This document shows, piece after piece, positions 1 through 5,783 of a stretch of DNA of 15,165 bases (position 1 is its first letter; each line of letters opens with the position of its first letter). This DNA is from Chloroflexota bacterium (GTDB taxonomy: Bacteria; Chloroflexota; Dehalococcoidia; GIF9; AB-539-J10), in the NCBI GenBank assembly GCA_030604285.1, contig JAUVWD010000004.1, positions 1 to 15,165 of the forward strand. Reading direction: 5' to 3'. The notes beneath the pieces are model-generated. The model was not told the DNA's origin. It ran no database searches and was given only the letters and a program-made list of their open reading frames with translations. The translations under genes were made by a program, and so were the position numbers.

Positions 1-64
1 CCACTTGATTTAATACCATCAATCTACTCTGCTCTTTCCTGTTCAATGTCACCATCTCCTTCAT
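1..64 (-). CDS. Transposase, N-terminal fragment cut by the window edge
   Basis: Read from 64 towards 1, the minus strand encodes about 21 residues (start MKEMVTLNRKEQ, then SRLMVLNQV), and the frame leaves the window still open. The pattern 'LxRKEQxRLxVLxxV' resembles the N-terminus of helix-turn-helix/integrase-type transposases, where it precedes a helix-turn-helix. The ATG at 64 overlaps an AAGGAG motif, so the ATG at 55 or the TTG at 46 may be the real start. The adjacent GGTGACA repeats (47-100) fit an insertion-sequence end. The family call rests on a short stretch of sequence and the exact IS family is unknown. Confidence 0.5.
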   Translation of the reverse strand, partial: MKEMVTLNRKEQSRLMVLNQV

Positions 65-101
65 AGGGTGACATTTTCCCAGAACACTTAGATGGTGACA
101 G
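45..101. repeat. Three GGTGACA elements, probable insertion-sequence end
   Basis: AATGTCACC (45-53) and GGTGACATT (67-75) form a perfect 9-bp inverted repeat. GATGGTGACA (91-100) is the exact inverse complement of TGTCACCATC (47-56). Three copies of one 7-mer in 54 bases beside a transposase start are best read as terminal repeats or transposase-binding sites. The outer IS boundary is probably near 100, but the other end lies outside the window, so no terminal repeat pair or target duplication can be checked. Confidence 0.45.
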
Positions 102-163
102 AATCGTAGAACATCAACAGTCCCTGTACGCATCCCAAGGTAGTAGCAAGGGTCGCTTTGCAG

Positions 164-192
164 TTGACTTGGGGAGCGAGGATAGACATAAT
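164..192 (+). promoter_or_regulatory. Sigma70-type promoter for moeA-mobB-mogA
   Basis: A -35 box TTGACT (164-169) is separated by exactly 17 bases from a -10 box CATAAT (187-192). Each matches consensus at five of six positions. Transcription would start near 199, giving a leader of about 30 nt before the moeA ATG. That is too short for a riboswitch, so this operon appears not to be under the RNA switch found upstream of the transporter. Confidence 0.6.
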
Positions 193-227
193 ACGGACTG
201 GCACTAAAACTTTGCTGGAATTATTCA

Positions 228-1505
228 ATGATTTCTGTTGAAGAAGCTTTAGAGAAGATTCTGAGTTATGTTGACCTTCTAGGGCATGAGAAGAAGCCCA
301 TCCTGAATTGTCTGGGCCAGGTTCTAGCTGAGGACGTCTATTCCACCATCGATATCCCCCCGCTAGATAATTCTGCTATGGACGGTTATGCTGTGCGAGC
401 TGAAGACACTTGTGGTGCTAGTGAATCGTCCCTTAAGGAGCTGGCCGTTGTCGGAGAGGTTGCGGCCGGTTCTATGCCTGGAGAAGAGGTTAAACCTGGC
501 ACGGCCATTCGTATTATGACGGGGGCGCCCCTGCCTGAAGGCGCTGACGCCGTGGTTCGATTTGAGGATACTGACGAAGTTGACCGTAAGTTAACCCAAG
601 GTAATCTGTCGCGAATCGGCATATTTTCCTGGGTGGAGAAGGGCTTGAATGTTCGATATAAAGGCGAAGATGTTGCAGCGGGAGAGTTAGTCTTGAAGAA
701 GGGAGATTTGCTTCGCCCCTCGCAGATAGGGCTGCTAGCTTCCCTAGGGCGCTGCACTGCGTTAGTTATTCGTCGTCCAATCGTTGCCGTTCTGGCTACT
801 GGGGATGAGCTTATCGGCCCCGACCAGCCGTTACCTCTGGGTAAAATTCATGATAGCAATACCTATGCCATTGCTGCTCAAATAGTGCGCTACGGTGGGA
901 TTCCCAAAATCCTTGGTATAGGGCGCGACTCGATTCGAGTACTGACCGAAAAGATCAACGAAGGCTTGGATGCCGATATGCTCATCACCTCGGGGGGTGT
1001 ATCTCAGGGAGATTACGATGTAGTAAAGGATGTTCTGAGAAAGCATGGAGAGATTGCTTTATGGACAATATGCATGAAGCCGGGAAAACCATCTGCCTTT
1101 GGGGTGCTTAGTAAGACTGAAGGTGGGATAAAGAAAAGGGTGCCCCACTTGGGTCTGCCAGGTAATCCAGTAAGCTCCATGGTTACCTTTGAGCAATTCG
1201 CCCGACCCGCTATTCTGAAGATGATGGGAAAGAAAAACCTTGTAAAGCCATCTATTCAAGCAATCATTGAGGATAATGTTGAAAATAGTGATAGACGTCG
1301 CATGTTTGCGCGGGTGATGGTTACGAAGCGTGGTGGTCAATACCGTGCGCGTCTCACAGGACCCCAGGGTTCAGGGATCTTGACATCAATGGGGAAAGCC
1401 AACGGCTTAGCTATTATCCCTGAAAATACAAAAGGAGTTATGACAGGAGACATAGTCAAGGTGCAGATGCTAGATTGGAATGAAGACGAATTATTGGAGG
1501 AGTAG
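228..1505 (+). CDS. moeA: Molybdopterin molybdenumtransferase MoeA
   Basis: MoeA inserts molybdate into adenylylated molybdopterin to give Moco; it acts in the cytoplasm after MogA. The 425-residue length is normal for the family. Visible motifs in order: PPLDNSAMDGYA (44-55), MTGAPLPEGAD (97-107), TGDEL (191-195) at the start of the MogA-like domain, TSGGVSQGDYD (254-263), MKPGKP (283-288) and GLPGNP (309-314). A C-terminal domain of about 75 residues follows. The ATG at 228 has only a weak GGA upstream, but the PPLDNSAMDGYA motif falls at its usual distance from it. It is the first gene of a tight moeA-mobB-mogA cluster behind a sigma70-like promoter. Some bacteria carry a tungsten-preferring MoeA paralogue, and sequence alone does not settle which metal this one uses. 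Confidence 0.96.
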   Translation: MISVEEALEKILSYVDLLGHEKKPILNCLGQVLAEDVYSTIDIPPLDNSAMDGYAVRAEDTCGASESSLKELAVVGEVAAGSMPGEEVKPGTAIRIMTGAPLPEGADAVVRFEDTDEVDRKLTQGNLSRIGIFSWVEKGLNVRYKGEDVAAGELVLKKGDLLRPSQIGLLASLGRCTALVIRRPIVAVLATGDELIGPDQPLPLGKIHDSNTYAIAAQIVRYGGIPKILGIGRDSIRVLTEKINEGLDADMLITSGGVSQGDYDVVKDVLRKHGEIALWTICMKPGKPSAFGVLSKTEGGIKKRVPHLGLPGNPVSSMVTFEQFARPAILKMMGKKNLVKPSIQAIIEDNVENSDRRRMFARVMVTKRGGQYRARLTGPQGSGILTSMGKANGLAIIPENTKGVMTGDIVKVQMLDWNEDELLEE

Positions 1506-1509
1506 AAAG

Positions 1510-2205
1510 ATGACGCCAGTTGTTTCTATCGTGGGTAAATCTGGGGCTGGCAAAACAGTACTCATTGAGAGGCTGATCAGCGAATTCAAAAGGCGGGGAT
1601 ACCGAATTGCCGCTGTGAAGCATAGCCCACGTAGTATAGATGTAGACAAGCCAGGGAAAGATAGCTGGACGTTTGCCCAGGCAGGCAGCGATGCTGTGGT
1701 CGTTAGTTCGCCTGATAAGCTTGTGTTAATCAAAAGTGTGGATCGCGACCCTACAATTGAAGAGATTTTGCATATTGTTGGTGGTGAATTCGATCTTGTC
1801 CTTGTTGAGGGATTTAGAAAGGGCAAAGCGCCCAAAATTGAAGTGCATAGAAGAGAGCTCGGGGAGGACTTGCTGTGTTCCACCGGAGAGCTTGCTGCCA
1901 TTGTCAGTGATGGATCATTTGATACTGATGTACCTCAATTTCCATTGACCGATACTCAGGCGATCGCTGACTTCATAGAAGAGAATTTCATCTTAGAGAC
2001 TGAGGGTGATACCTTCCTGTTTGTTAATGGCAAGCAGGTCTTCATGAAGCCTTTCGTTAAAGACATTATTGCCAAGGTCTTGGTAGCTATGGTTTCAACA
2101 TTGAAAGGGGTTGGAAACATGAAAAACATTGATATTTCCATAAGAAATAAGCTAGGCTCAACTGGTGCCCTAACCGATAGCGAGGGGTCTCACAATGACG
2201 CGTGA
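1510..2205 (+). CDS. mobB: MobB, molybdopterin-guanine dinucleotide biosynthesis GTPase, with C-terminal extension
   Basis: MobB is a P-loop GTPase that assists guanylylation of molybdopterin by MobA. The Walker A is GKSGAGKT (residues 9-16), and VLVEGFRKG (97-105) is the usual later motif. The ATG at 1510 is chosen because GGAGGAG (1496-1502) sits just upstream; the upstream in-frame ATG at 1480 lies inside moeA. MobB proteins are usually about 165-175 residues. This one has 231, and residues ~160-231 form an extra segment containing FVNGKQVFMKPFVKDII and a further strand-like LKG...IDISIR portion. The gene begins 4 nt after the moeA stop and ends 6 nt before mogA, so the three are surely co-transcribed. 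No mobA lies in the window. Confidence 0.9.
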   Translation: MTPVVSIVGKSGAGKTVLIERLISEFKRRGYRIAAVKHSPRSIDVDKPGKDSWTFAQAGSDAVVVSSPDKLVLIKSVDRDPTIEEILHIVGGEFDLVLVEGFRKGKAPKIEVHRRELGEDLLCSTGELAAIVSDGSFDTDVPQFPLTDTQAIADFIEENFILETEGDTFLFVNGKQVFMKPFVKDIIAKVLVAMVSTLKGVGNMKNIDISIRNKLGSTGALTDSEGSHNDA

Positions 2206-2211
2206 GAAGAA

Positions 2212-2706
2212 ATGTTTACCGTAGGAATATTGACTGTTAGTGATAAGGGGTGGAGCGGCGAGCGCCGAGATACAAGTGGCGAAGTTATTCGAGAAATTCT
2301 CTCCACCGTAGATTTTCGCATAGTGAGTCATAATATCGTTCCCGATGATATGAAACTCATTGCCGAGAGGTTAGTTGAATGGGCAGACAAAGACGGGATA
2401 GACGTGATCATAACCACGGGCGGCACTGGCCTCAGTCCTAGGGACGTTACCCCTGAGGCAACCCTCTCCGTAGTAGACAGGGTGGTCCCTGGCTTTGCTG
2501 AAGCGATGAGAGCCGAGAGCTTAGGAAAGACTCCTATGGCAATGCTAAGTCGGGCAGTTGCTGGCACACGCGGGGGCTGCTTGATTATTAATTTGCCCGG
2601 TAGTCCTAAGGCGGTGCGTGAATGCCTTGAGCCGATCTTACCTGTGCTCCCCCACGCTGTGGAGACGCTCAAAGGTCAGGGAGGCGAGTGTGGCTCGCAG
2701 GAATAG
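2212..2706 (+). CDS. mogA: Molybdopterin adenylyltransferase MogA/MoaB
   Basis: This enzyme adenylylates molybdopterin with ATP, giving the substrate of MoeA. The 164 residues match the family length. The GILTVSDKG start (5-13), the RRDTSG stretch (18-23) and the molybdopterin-binding signature TTGGTGLSPRDVTPEA (68-83) are all clear, followed by PGFAEAMR and LPGSPKAV. The ATG at 2212 follows GAGAAG in the tail of mobB, six bases after its stop. MogA and MoaB are hard to separate by sequence. Placement directly behind moeA supports a role in the adenylylation/insertion pair. Confidence 0.94.
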   Translation: MFTVGILTVSDKGWSGERRDTSGEVIREILSTVDFRIVSHNIVPDDMKLIAERLVEWADKDGIDVIITTGGTGLSPRDVTPEATLSVVDRVVPGFAEAMRAESLGKTPMAMLSRAVAGTRGGCLIINLPGSPKAVRECLEPILPVLPHAVETLKGQGGECGSQE

Positions 2707-3064
2707 CAGGAAAGCTCGCGTGTCTTTTGAGACAGGCGATTGTCTTTTACCGATTGCTGCAGCAACGGGGTGACGTATGGGAGGGGCGTTGAACAAGTTC
2801 TCATCAGTCGTGAATGATGGGGGACTGGATCCAGAATCACATAATGTTGATATTACAGCCAAGCGACCTGTGGGAAGGAGCCCCGCTATCTCCCAGTGCG
2901 GCGCATCAGGGCTGATAGTAGCACTGCGTGGCGGTGTTGCTTGGACGCTGAGAAAAAGGAGAGGCTTAGCCACCCAACAAGCGGGCTATTCCCACACCTT
3001 GGCTTGCTCTTGGTACGGCGATTATAGCTGCGGCTACCATAGTCCTAGGGCGCCCCAGGACTGA
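2690..3064 (+). other. Stretch of ~560 bases after mogA without a convincing gene; one open frame broken by TGA
   Basis: From the mogA stop (2706) to hicB (3265) I recognise no gene. One plus-strand frame opens with a GTG at 2690 behind a GAGGCGAG and runs 27 codons to a TGA at 2771. It resumes in the same frame with an ATG at 2777 and continues to 3064 (95 codons). The conceptual protein is basic, matches nothing I know, and competes with a minus-strand frame of similar length, so it may be decayed or chance. Near 3000-3066 another frame encodes a hydrophobic, helix-like ALGTAIIAAATIVLG before a stop, again without a start. The stretch ends in a strong terminator. Confidence 0.3.
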
Positions 3065-3132
3065 TAGCTGAGCTTCAGAGATTTCCACGGCAGATCCCTT
3101 GCTTTGCCCGGGCCGCCTCGCAGTGACGCAAG

Positions 3133-3171
3133 AAGGAGGGCAAGGTACTAACAAGACTTGCCCTCCTTTTT
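3133..3171 (+). terminator. Strong intrinsic terminator
   Basis: AAGGAGGGCAAG (3133-3144) pairs perfectly over 12 bp with CTTGCCCTCCTT (3157-3168) across a 12-nt loop, and the T-run continues to 3171. This is the likely end of the moeA-mobB-mogA transcript, and it insulates the hicBA genes that start 94 bases later. Confidence 0.85.
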
Positions 3172-3216
3172 AAGGGTGAACTTGCTAATCTAAATAGCAT
3201 CAGACCATTGGACTTG

Positions 3217-3233
3217 CCACAATTGCATTGTGG
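3217..3233. promoter_or_regulatory. 17-bp perfect palindrome before hicB, candidate operator
   Basis: CCACAAT (3217-3223) and ATTGTGG (3227-3233) are exact inverted complements around TGC. The site lies 32 bases before the hicB ATG and just before its GGAGGAGG Shine-Dalgarno. Toxin-antitoxin pairs are typically autorepressed through such palindromes. This HicB shows no obvious DNA-binding tail, so the operator role is an inference; an mRNA hairpin is the alternative. Confidence 0.45.
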
Positions 3234-3264
3234 GAAACCAAATCTTAAGGGAGGAGGTTCGTGA

Positions 3265-3486
3265 ATGAATAGGATAACTGCTTATATTGAAAGGGATCCA
3301 GAAAGCAATTTATATGTTGGTATTGTCCCTGGAATCCCTGGTGCCCACACCCAAGCAGAAAGTCTTGATGAACTTCAAGCAAACTTGAAAGAGGTGCGTG
3401 AACTGTGCTTGGAGGAAATGGACCCCGAGGCAAGAAGACATTTGCCCGAGTTTGCCGGCATCCAGCAAATCGAGATGTTGGTTTGA
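3265..3486 (+). CDS. hicB: HicB-family antitoxin
   Basis: HicB neutralises the HicA mRNA interferase by direct binding. The 73-residue protein has the family pattern: N-terminal strand ITAYIERDPESNLYVGIVPGIPGAHTQAES, then a helix SLDELQANLKEVRELCLEE. This matches the partial RNase H-like HicB fold. No ribbon-helix-helix or helix-turn-helix follows; the C-terminus is a short LPEFAGIQQIEMLV tail. The ATG at 3265 has an excellent GGAGGAGG at 3250-3257. Its TGA overlaps the TTG start of hicA, so the two are translationally coupled, in antitoxin-first order. Confidence 0.88.
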   Translation: MNRITAYIERDPESNLYVGIVPGIPGAHTQAESLDELQANLKEVRELCLEEMDPEARRHLPEFAGIQQIEMLV

Positions 3487-3716
3487 CTAAGCTTCCTCTC
3501 ATCGATGCCGTGAGGATGGAGAAGTTGCTGTTTCTTTTGGGATTTAAGAAGGTGCGGCAGAAAGGGAACCACGCTTTTTGCCGACACCCAGATGGAAGAA
3601 CTACCACCATCCCTCACCACCTTGGAAGAATTTTAGCTTGTCCTTTGATAAGTGGGGTTTTAGGAGAAGTGCAGCTCAGCGTTGACGAATATAACGAGCT
3701 TTTGAAGAAACCGTGA
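3483..3716 (+). CDS. hicA: HicA-family toxin (mRNA interferase)
   Basis: HicA is a small dsRBD-like ribonuclease that cleaves mRNA. With a TTG start at 3483 the product is 77 residues, a usual HicA length. It opens with TKLPLIDAVRMEKLLFLLGFKKVRQKGNH and continues with FCRHPDGRTTTIPHH. His30 in the GNH motif is the expected catalytic residue. The frame stays open upstream to an ATG at 3405 inside hicB, but that would add 26 non-family residues, so the overlapping TTGA junction is preferred. It ends with VQLSVDEYNELLKKP, matching the family's C-terminal helix. No truncation is visible. Confidence 0.87.
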   Translation: MTKLPLIDAVRMEKLLFLLGFKKVRQKGNHAFCRHPDGRTTTIPHHLGRILACPLISGVLGEVQLSVDEYNELLKKP

Positions 3717-3719
3717 AAT

Positions 3720-4610
3720 TTGCCTAGCAAAGGCATTAAAGACTTCCTTCATATTCACACAACGAGGCTCACATTGGCCAAGCCCAAAGCCAAGAAGCAA
3801 ACGAAAGGTAGGCCGGTCAAAAGAGGCTTGCCCTGGTTTGCGTGGCTGGCTATCGTGCTGGGGGTCGTCGCTGTCGTCGCCCTTATCCGTACCTCCCCTG
3901 CAAGCAAGCCAGCTAGCTTAAGCCATCCTAGCGAGCTTAGGGCAGCGATAATTGACCAGCTTCATAGCCTTCAGCCAAACGTGGCTTTTATTAGCAACGT
4001 TACCGCGCAGCTTGAGGACTACGGCTTTGAAGTTGACCTTTACCAGGGTGATGCTGTTACCGTGGACCTTTATCGTAGAGTGCCAGGTCATAGCTATGAG
4101 TTGATCATCTTTCGCGCTCACTCTGGCTTGCTCGGCAGCGAGGGAGAGGCAATCTACAGAACCTGTCTCTTTACTAACGAACCTTATAGGGAAATAAAAC
4201 ATGTTACTGAACAACTGACTGATCAACTGGCTATGGCGAGGATCGACCAAAATCATCCTTGGGTTTTCGCTATAGGAGATAGATTCGTCACCCAGACCAT
4301 GGAAGGGCAGTTCGATAACACGATTATCATAATGATGGGCTGCTCCTGCCTCTATCTTGATGATCTGGCACAAGCATTCATTGGTAAGGGCGCTTCCGCC
4401 TATCTTGCCTGGGATGCTACTGTGGATCTTGGTTACGTGGACGAAGCCACTCCTTATCTCATTGAGTTGCTATGCGAGGGAACTCTCACCCTAGAAGAGG
4501 CAGTAGGAAATACTATGAAGGAAAAAGGGCCGGACCCGAACTATGGTGCACTACTCAAATATCACCCGCAGAACATTGGAAATCGCACCGTCGCAGAATT
4601 GCTGCACTGA
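3720..4610 (+). CDS. Membrane-anchored protein with caspase/CHAT-like His...Cys fold
   Basis: The protein has up to 296 residues. It has a lysine/arginine-rich N-terminus, then one transmembrane helix (about 37-56, GLPWFAWLAIVLGVVAVVALI), so the remaining ~240 residues are probably extracytoplasmic. ELIIFRAHSG (127-136) and TIIIMMGCSC (201-210) resemble the His-Gly and Cys motifs after strands 3 and 4 of clan CD peptidases and CHAT domains. They are followed by AFIGKGASAYLAWD (219-232) and a helical end, as in that fold. His134 and Cys208 would be the dyad. The TTG at 3720 lies 3 nt after the hicA stop; an alternative TTG at 3774 has a better-spaced GAGG and keeps the helix. Peptidase activity is not shown and the substrate is unknown. 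Confidence 0.65.
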   Translation: MPSKGIKDFLHIHTTRLTLAKPKAKKQTKGRPVKRGLPWFAWLAIVLGVVAVVALIRTSPASKPASLSHPSELRAAIIDQLHSLQPNVAFISNVTAQLEDYGFEVDLYQGDAVTVDLYRRVPGHSYELIIFRAHSGLLGSEGEAIYRTCLFTNEPYREIKHVTEQLTDQLAMARIDQNHPWVFAIGDRFVTQTMEGQFDNTIIIMMGCSCLYLDDLAQAFIGKGASAYLAWDATVDLGYVDEATPYLIELLCEGTLTLEEAVGNTMKEKGPDPNYGALLKYHPQNIGNRTVAELLH

Positions 4611-4621
4611 ACTTGTTTTTT
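4590..4621 (+). terminator. Possible weak terminator at the end of the caspase-like gene
   Basis: GT-GCAG (4590-4596, with one bulged C) can pair with CTGC-AC (4602-4607) across AATTG. A T-rich run TTGTTTTTTG follows at 4614-4622. The stem is short and overlaps the stop codon, so termination would be modest. Confidence 0.3.
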
Positions 4622-4626
4622 GTACA

Positions 4627-4655
4627 TTGACGGCACGTCGAGTCTATAGTATCAT
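4627..4655 (+). promoter_or_regulatory. Sigma70-type promoter of the riboswitch-transporter-moaAC operon
   Basis: TTGACG (4627-4632), a 17-base spacer and TATCAT (4650-4655) each match consensus at five of six positions. The predicted start near 4662 places the Moco-type RNA at the very 5' end of the transcript, as expected for a riboswitch leader. Confidence 0.65.
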
Positions 4656-4673
4656 GTGGCAAGATTAGATATC

Positions 4674-4790
4674 GGCTCTCTCCGAGTTGCTGCGCCTAAA
4701 GGGGAACCTATGGCAAGCAACCGGTAGACTGGAAGTCTCGAGGGTATAGGCAGAAATGCTTATGCCTCCCATGCTTGGAAAGGAGAGGAG
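4674..4790 (+). ncRNA. Moco-family riboswitch
   Basis: The leader carries features of the Moco RNA motif. A closing helix pairs CTCTCC (4678-4683) with GGAGAG (4782-4787). A second helix pairs GTTGCT (4686-4691) with AGCAAC (4716-4721). Inside it CCTAAAG (4695-4701) faces TATGG (4709-4713), an 11-nt tetraloop-receptor-like element, capped by a GG[GGAA]CC hairpin. AGACT/AGTCT (4726-4738) forms a small hairpin. A 10-bp hairpin (4743-4766) is capped by GAAA (4753-4756), the expected partner of the receptor. The 3' strand of the closing helix contains the Shine-Dalgarno AAAGGAG. The location before molybdate/tungstate transport and moaAC matches known Moco/Tuco switches. The metal preference cannot be decided from sequence. 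Confidence 0.85.
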
Positions 4791-4973
4791 ATGGATTTCC
4801 TTAATGGTCTTATGGCACCTCGTTTTAAGAGGTGCTATTTTTGTTCCCCTTTTATTGAGCGGCGGATGAATGCTGCTCCGGATATGGGGATATTACCTGA
4901 GCTAGCTGCTTGCAAAGACTTGAAGTGTGGCGTGAAGAAACGAGGCGCTTTATGCCACTTAAAGGAGGGTTAA
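4791..4973 (+). CDS. Possible 60-residue leader ORF in the riboswitch expression platform
   Basis: An ATG at 4791 has an ideally placed AAAGGAG (4779-4785) that is part of the riboswitch closing helix. The frame runs to a TAA at 4971-4973, immediately before the modB ATG. The product has four cysteines spaced as pairs (CYFC near 15-18, and later single cysteines) but matches no family I know. An intrinsic terminator lies in its first 17 codons. Either it is a translated leader whose translation tunes the terminator and couples to modB, or the frame is incidental. Confidence 0.3.
   Translation: MDFLNGLMAPRFKRCYFCSPFIERRMNAAPDMGILPELAACKDLKCGVKKRGALCHLKEG
4814..4842 (+). terminator. Intrinsic terminator just downstream of the riboswitch
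   Basis: GCACCTC (4815-4821) pairs over 7 bp with GAGGTGC (4829-4835), with one further G-T pair, around a GTTTTAA loop; ATTTTT (4837-4842) follows. It sits 24 bases after the aptamer and 130 bases before modB, as expected for a transcriptional expression platform. I could not find an unambiguous antiterminator, so the switching mechanism is inferred. Confidence 0.6.
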
Positions 4974-5783
4974 ATGGGAATCTGGAGAAAGCCTGACAGC
5001 ATGAGCATAGTTTTTGTCGTACTGGGCACCCTTATGTTGCTCTTCATTTTTGTCCCCCTGATTAAGACGATATTCTCTTCTTCTCCCGGGACATTATGGA
5101 ACACCCTGCTCGGGGAGGATGTGTACTCTTCCATTTTGCTCACCATCTGCGCCGCCCTAATGGCTACCTTGCTGGGGCTGCTTCTCGGAGTTCCCTTAGC
5201 TTACCTTCTGGCGCGACGCCAATTTAGGGGAAAGCGGTTTCTCGAGGCAATTATTGATGTGCCTATTGTAATCCCCCATTCCGCGGCTGGCGTTGCCCTC
5301 CTCTTTGTCTTCGGGAGCAATTTTCTTTGTGGCAAGGTCTTTCACGGCATAGGTATCGACTTTTTCCGGACTTTTGCCGGGATAGTCATCGCCATGATGT
5401 TTGTCAGTGTGCCCTTCCTCATTGATTCAGCTAAGGAAGGCTTCAAAGCTGTGGATGTCAGGTTGGAGAAGGTAGCAAGAACTTTGGGAGCTTCGCCCTG
5501 GAGCGCATTCTTCCGAATTTCCTTGCCTTTAGCCTGGAGAAGCATCTTCGCGGGTTCAGTGCTCATGTGGGCTCGTGGCTTAAGTGAGTTTGGTGCCATA
5601 GTCATTATAGCCTATAGCGCCTCGTTTTTCGGGTGGAACACAAAGGTACTTCCTGTCCTAGTTGCTGATCGCTTCGACTTCGGGCTAGAGTACGCTGGAC
5701 CGGTAGCAGCTCTGGCAATTCTTATCTCCCTCATTGCATTTATCGTGCTTAGGACCATAGCCTACAGGGGGGAGAAAGCATGA
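4974..5783 (+). CDS. wtpB: Molybdate/tungstate ABC transporter permease (WtpB/ModB type)
   Basis: This is the membrane subunit that passes oxyanion from the binding protein WtpA into the cell. Its 269 residues include an N-terminal membrane segment (about 11-31) and further hydrophobic helices near 54-79, 98-115, 134-151, 190-215 and 243-260. The family motif VPIVIPHSAAGVALL is at 96-110. The cytoplasmic EAA-like loop EKVARTLGASPWSAFFRISLP (165-185) is the coupling site for the ATPase. The ATG at 4974 is preceded by AAAGGAGGG. The stop overlaps the start of the ATPase gene by 4 nt (ATGA). The Wtp rather than Mod assignment comes from the WtpA-like partner; TupB is less likely. Confidence 0.9.
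   Translation: MGIWRKPDSMSIVFVVLGTLMLLFIFVPLIKTIFSSSPGTLWNTLLGEDVYSSILLTICAALMATLLGLLLGVPLAYLLARRQFRGKRFLEAIIDVPIVIPHSAAGVALLFVFGSNFLCGKVFHGIGIDFFRTFAGIVIAMMFVSVPFLIDSAKEGFKAVDVRLEKVARTLGASPWSAFFRISLPLAWRSIFAGSVLMWARGLSEFGAIVIIAYSASFFGWNTKVLPVLVADRFDFGLEYAGPVAALAILISLIAFIVLRTIAYRGEKA

Noticed and set aside
4674..4790. Cobalamin riboswitch reading of the leader, because of the CTAAAGGGGAACC stretch
   Set aside because: There is no GCCACTG box and no cobalamin genes follow. The tetraloop, receptor and gene context fit the Moco RNA better.
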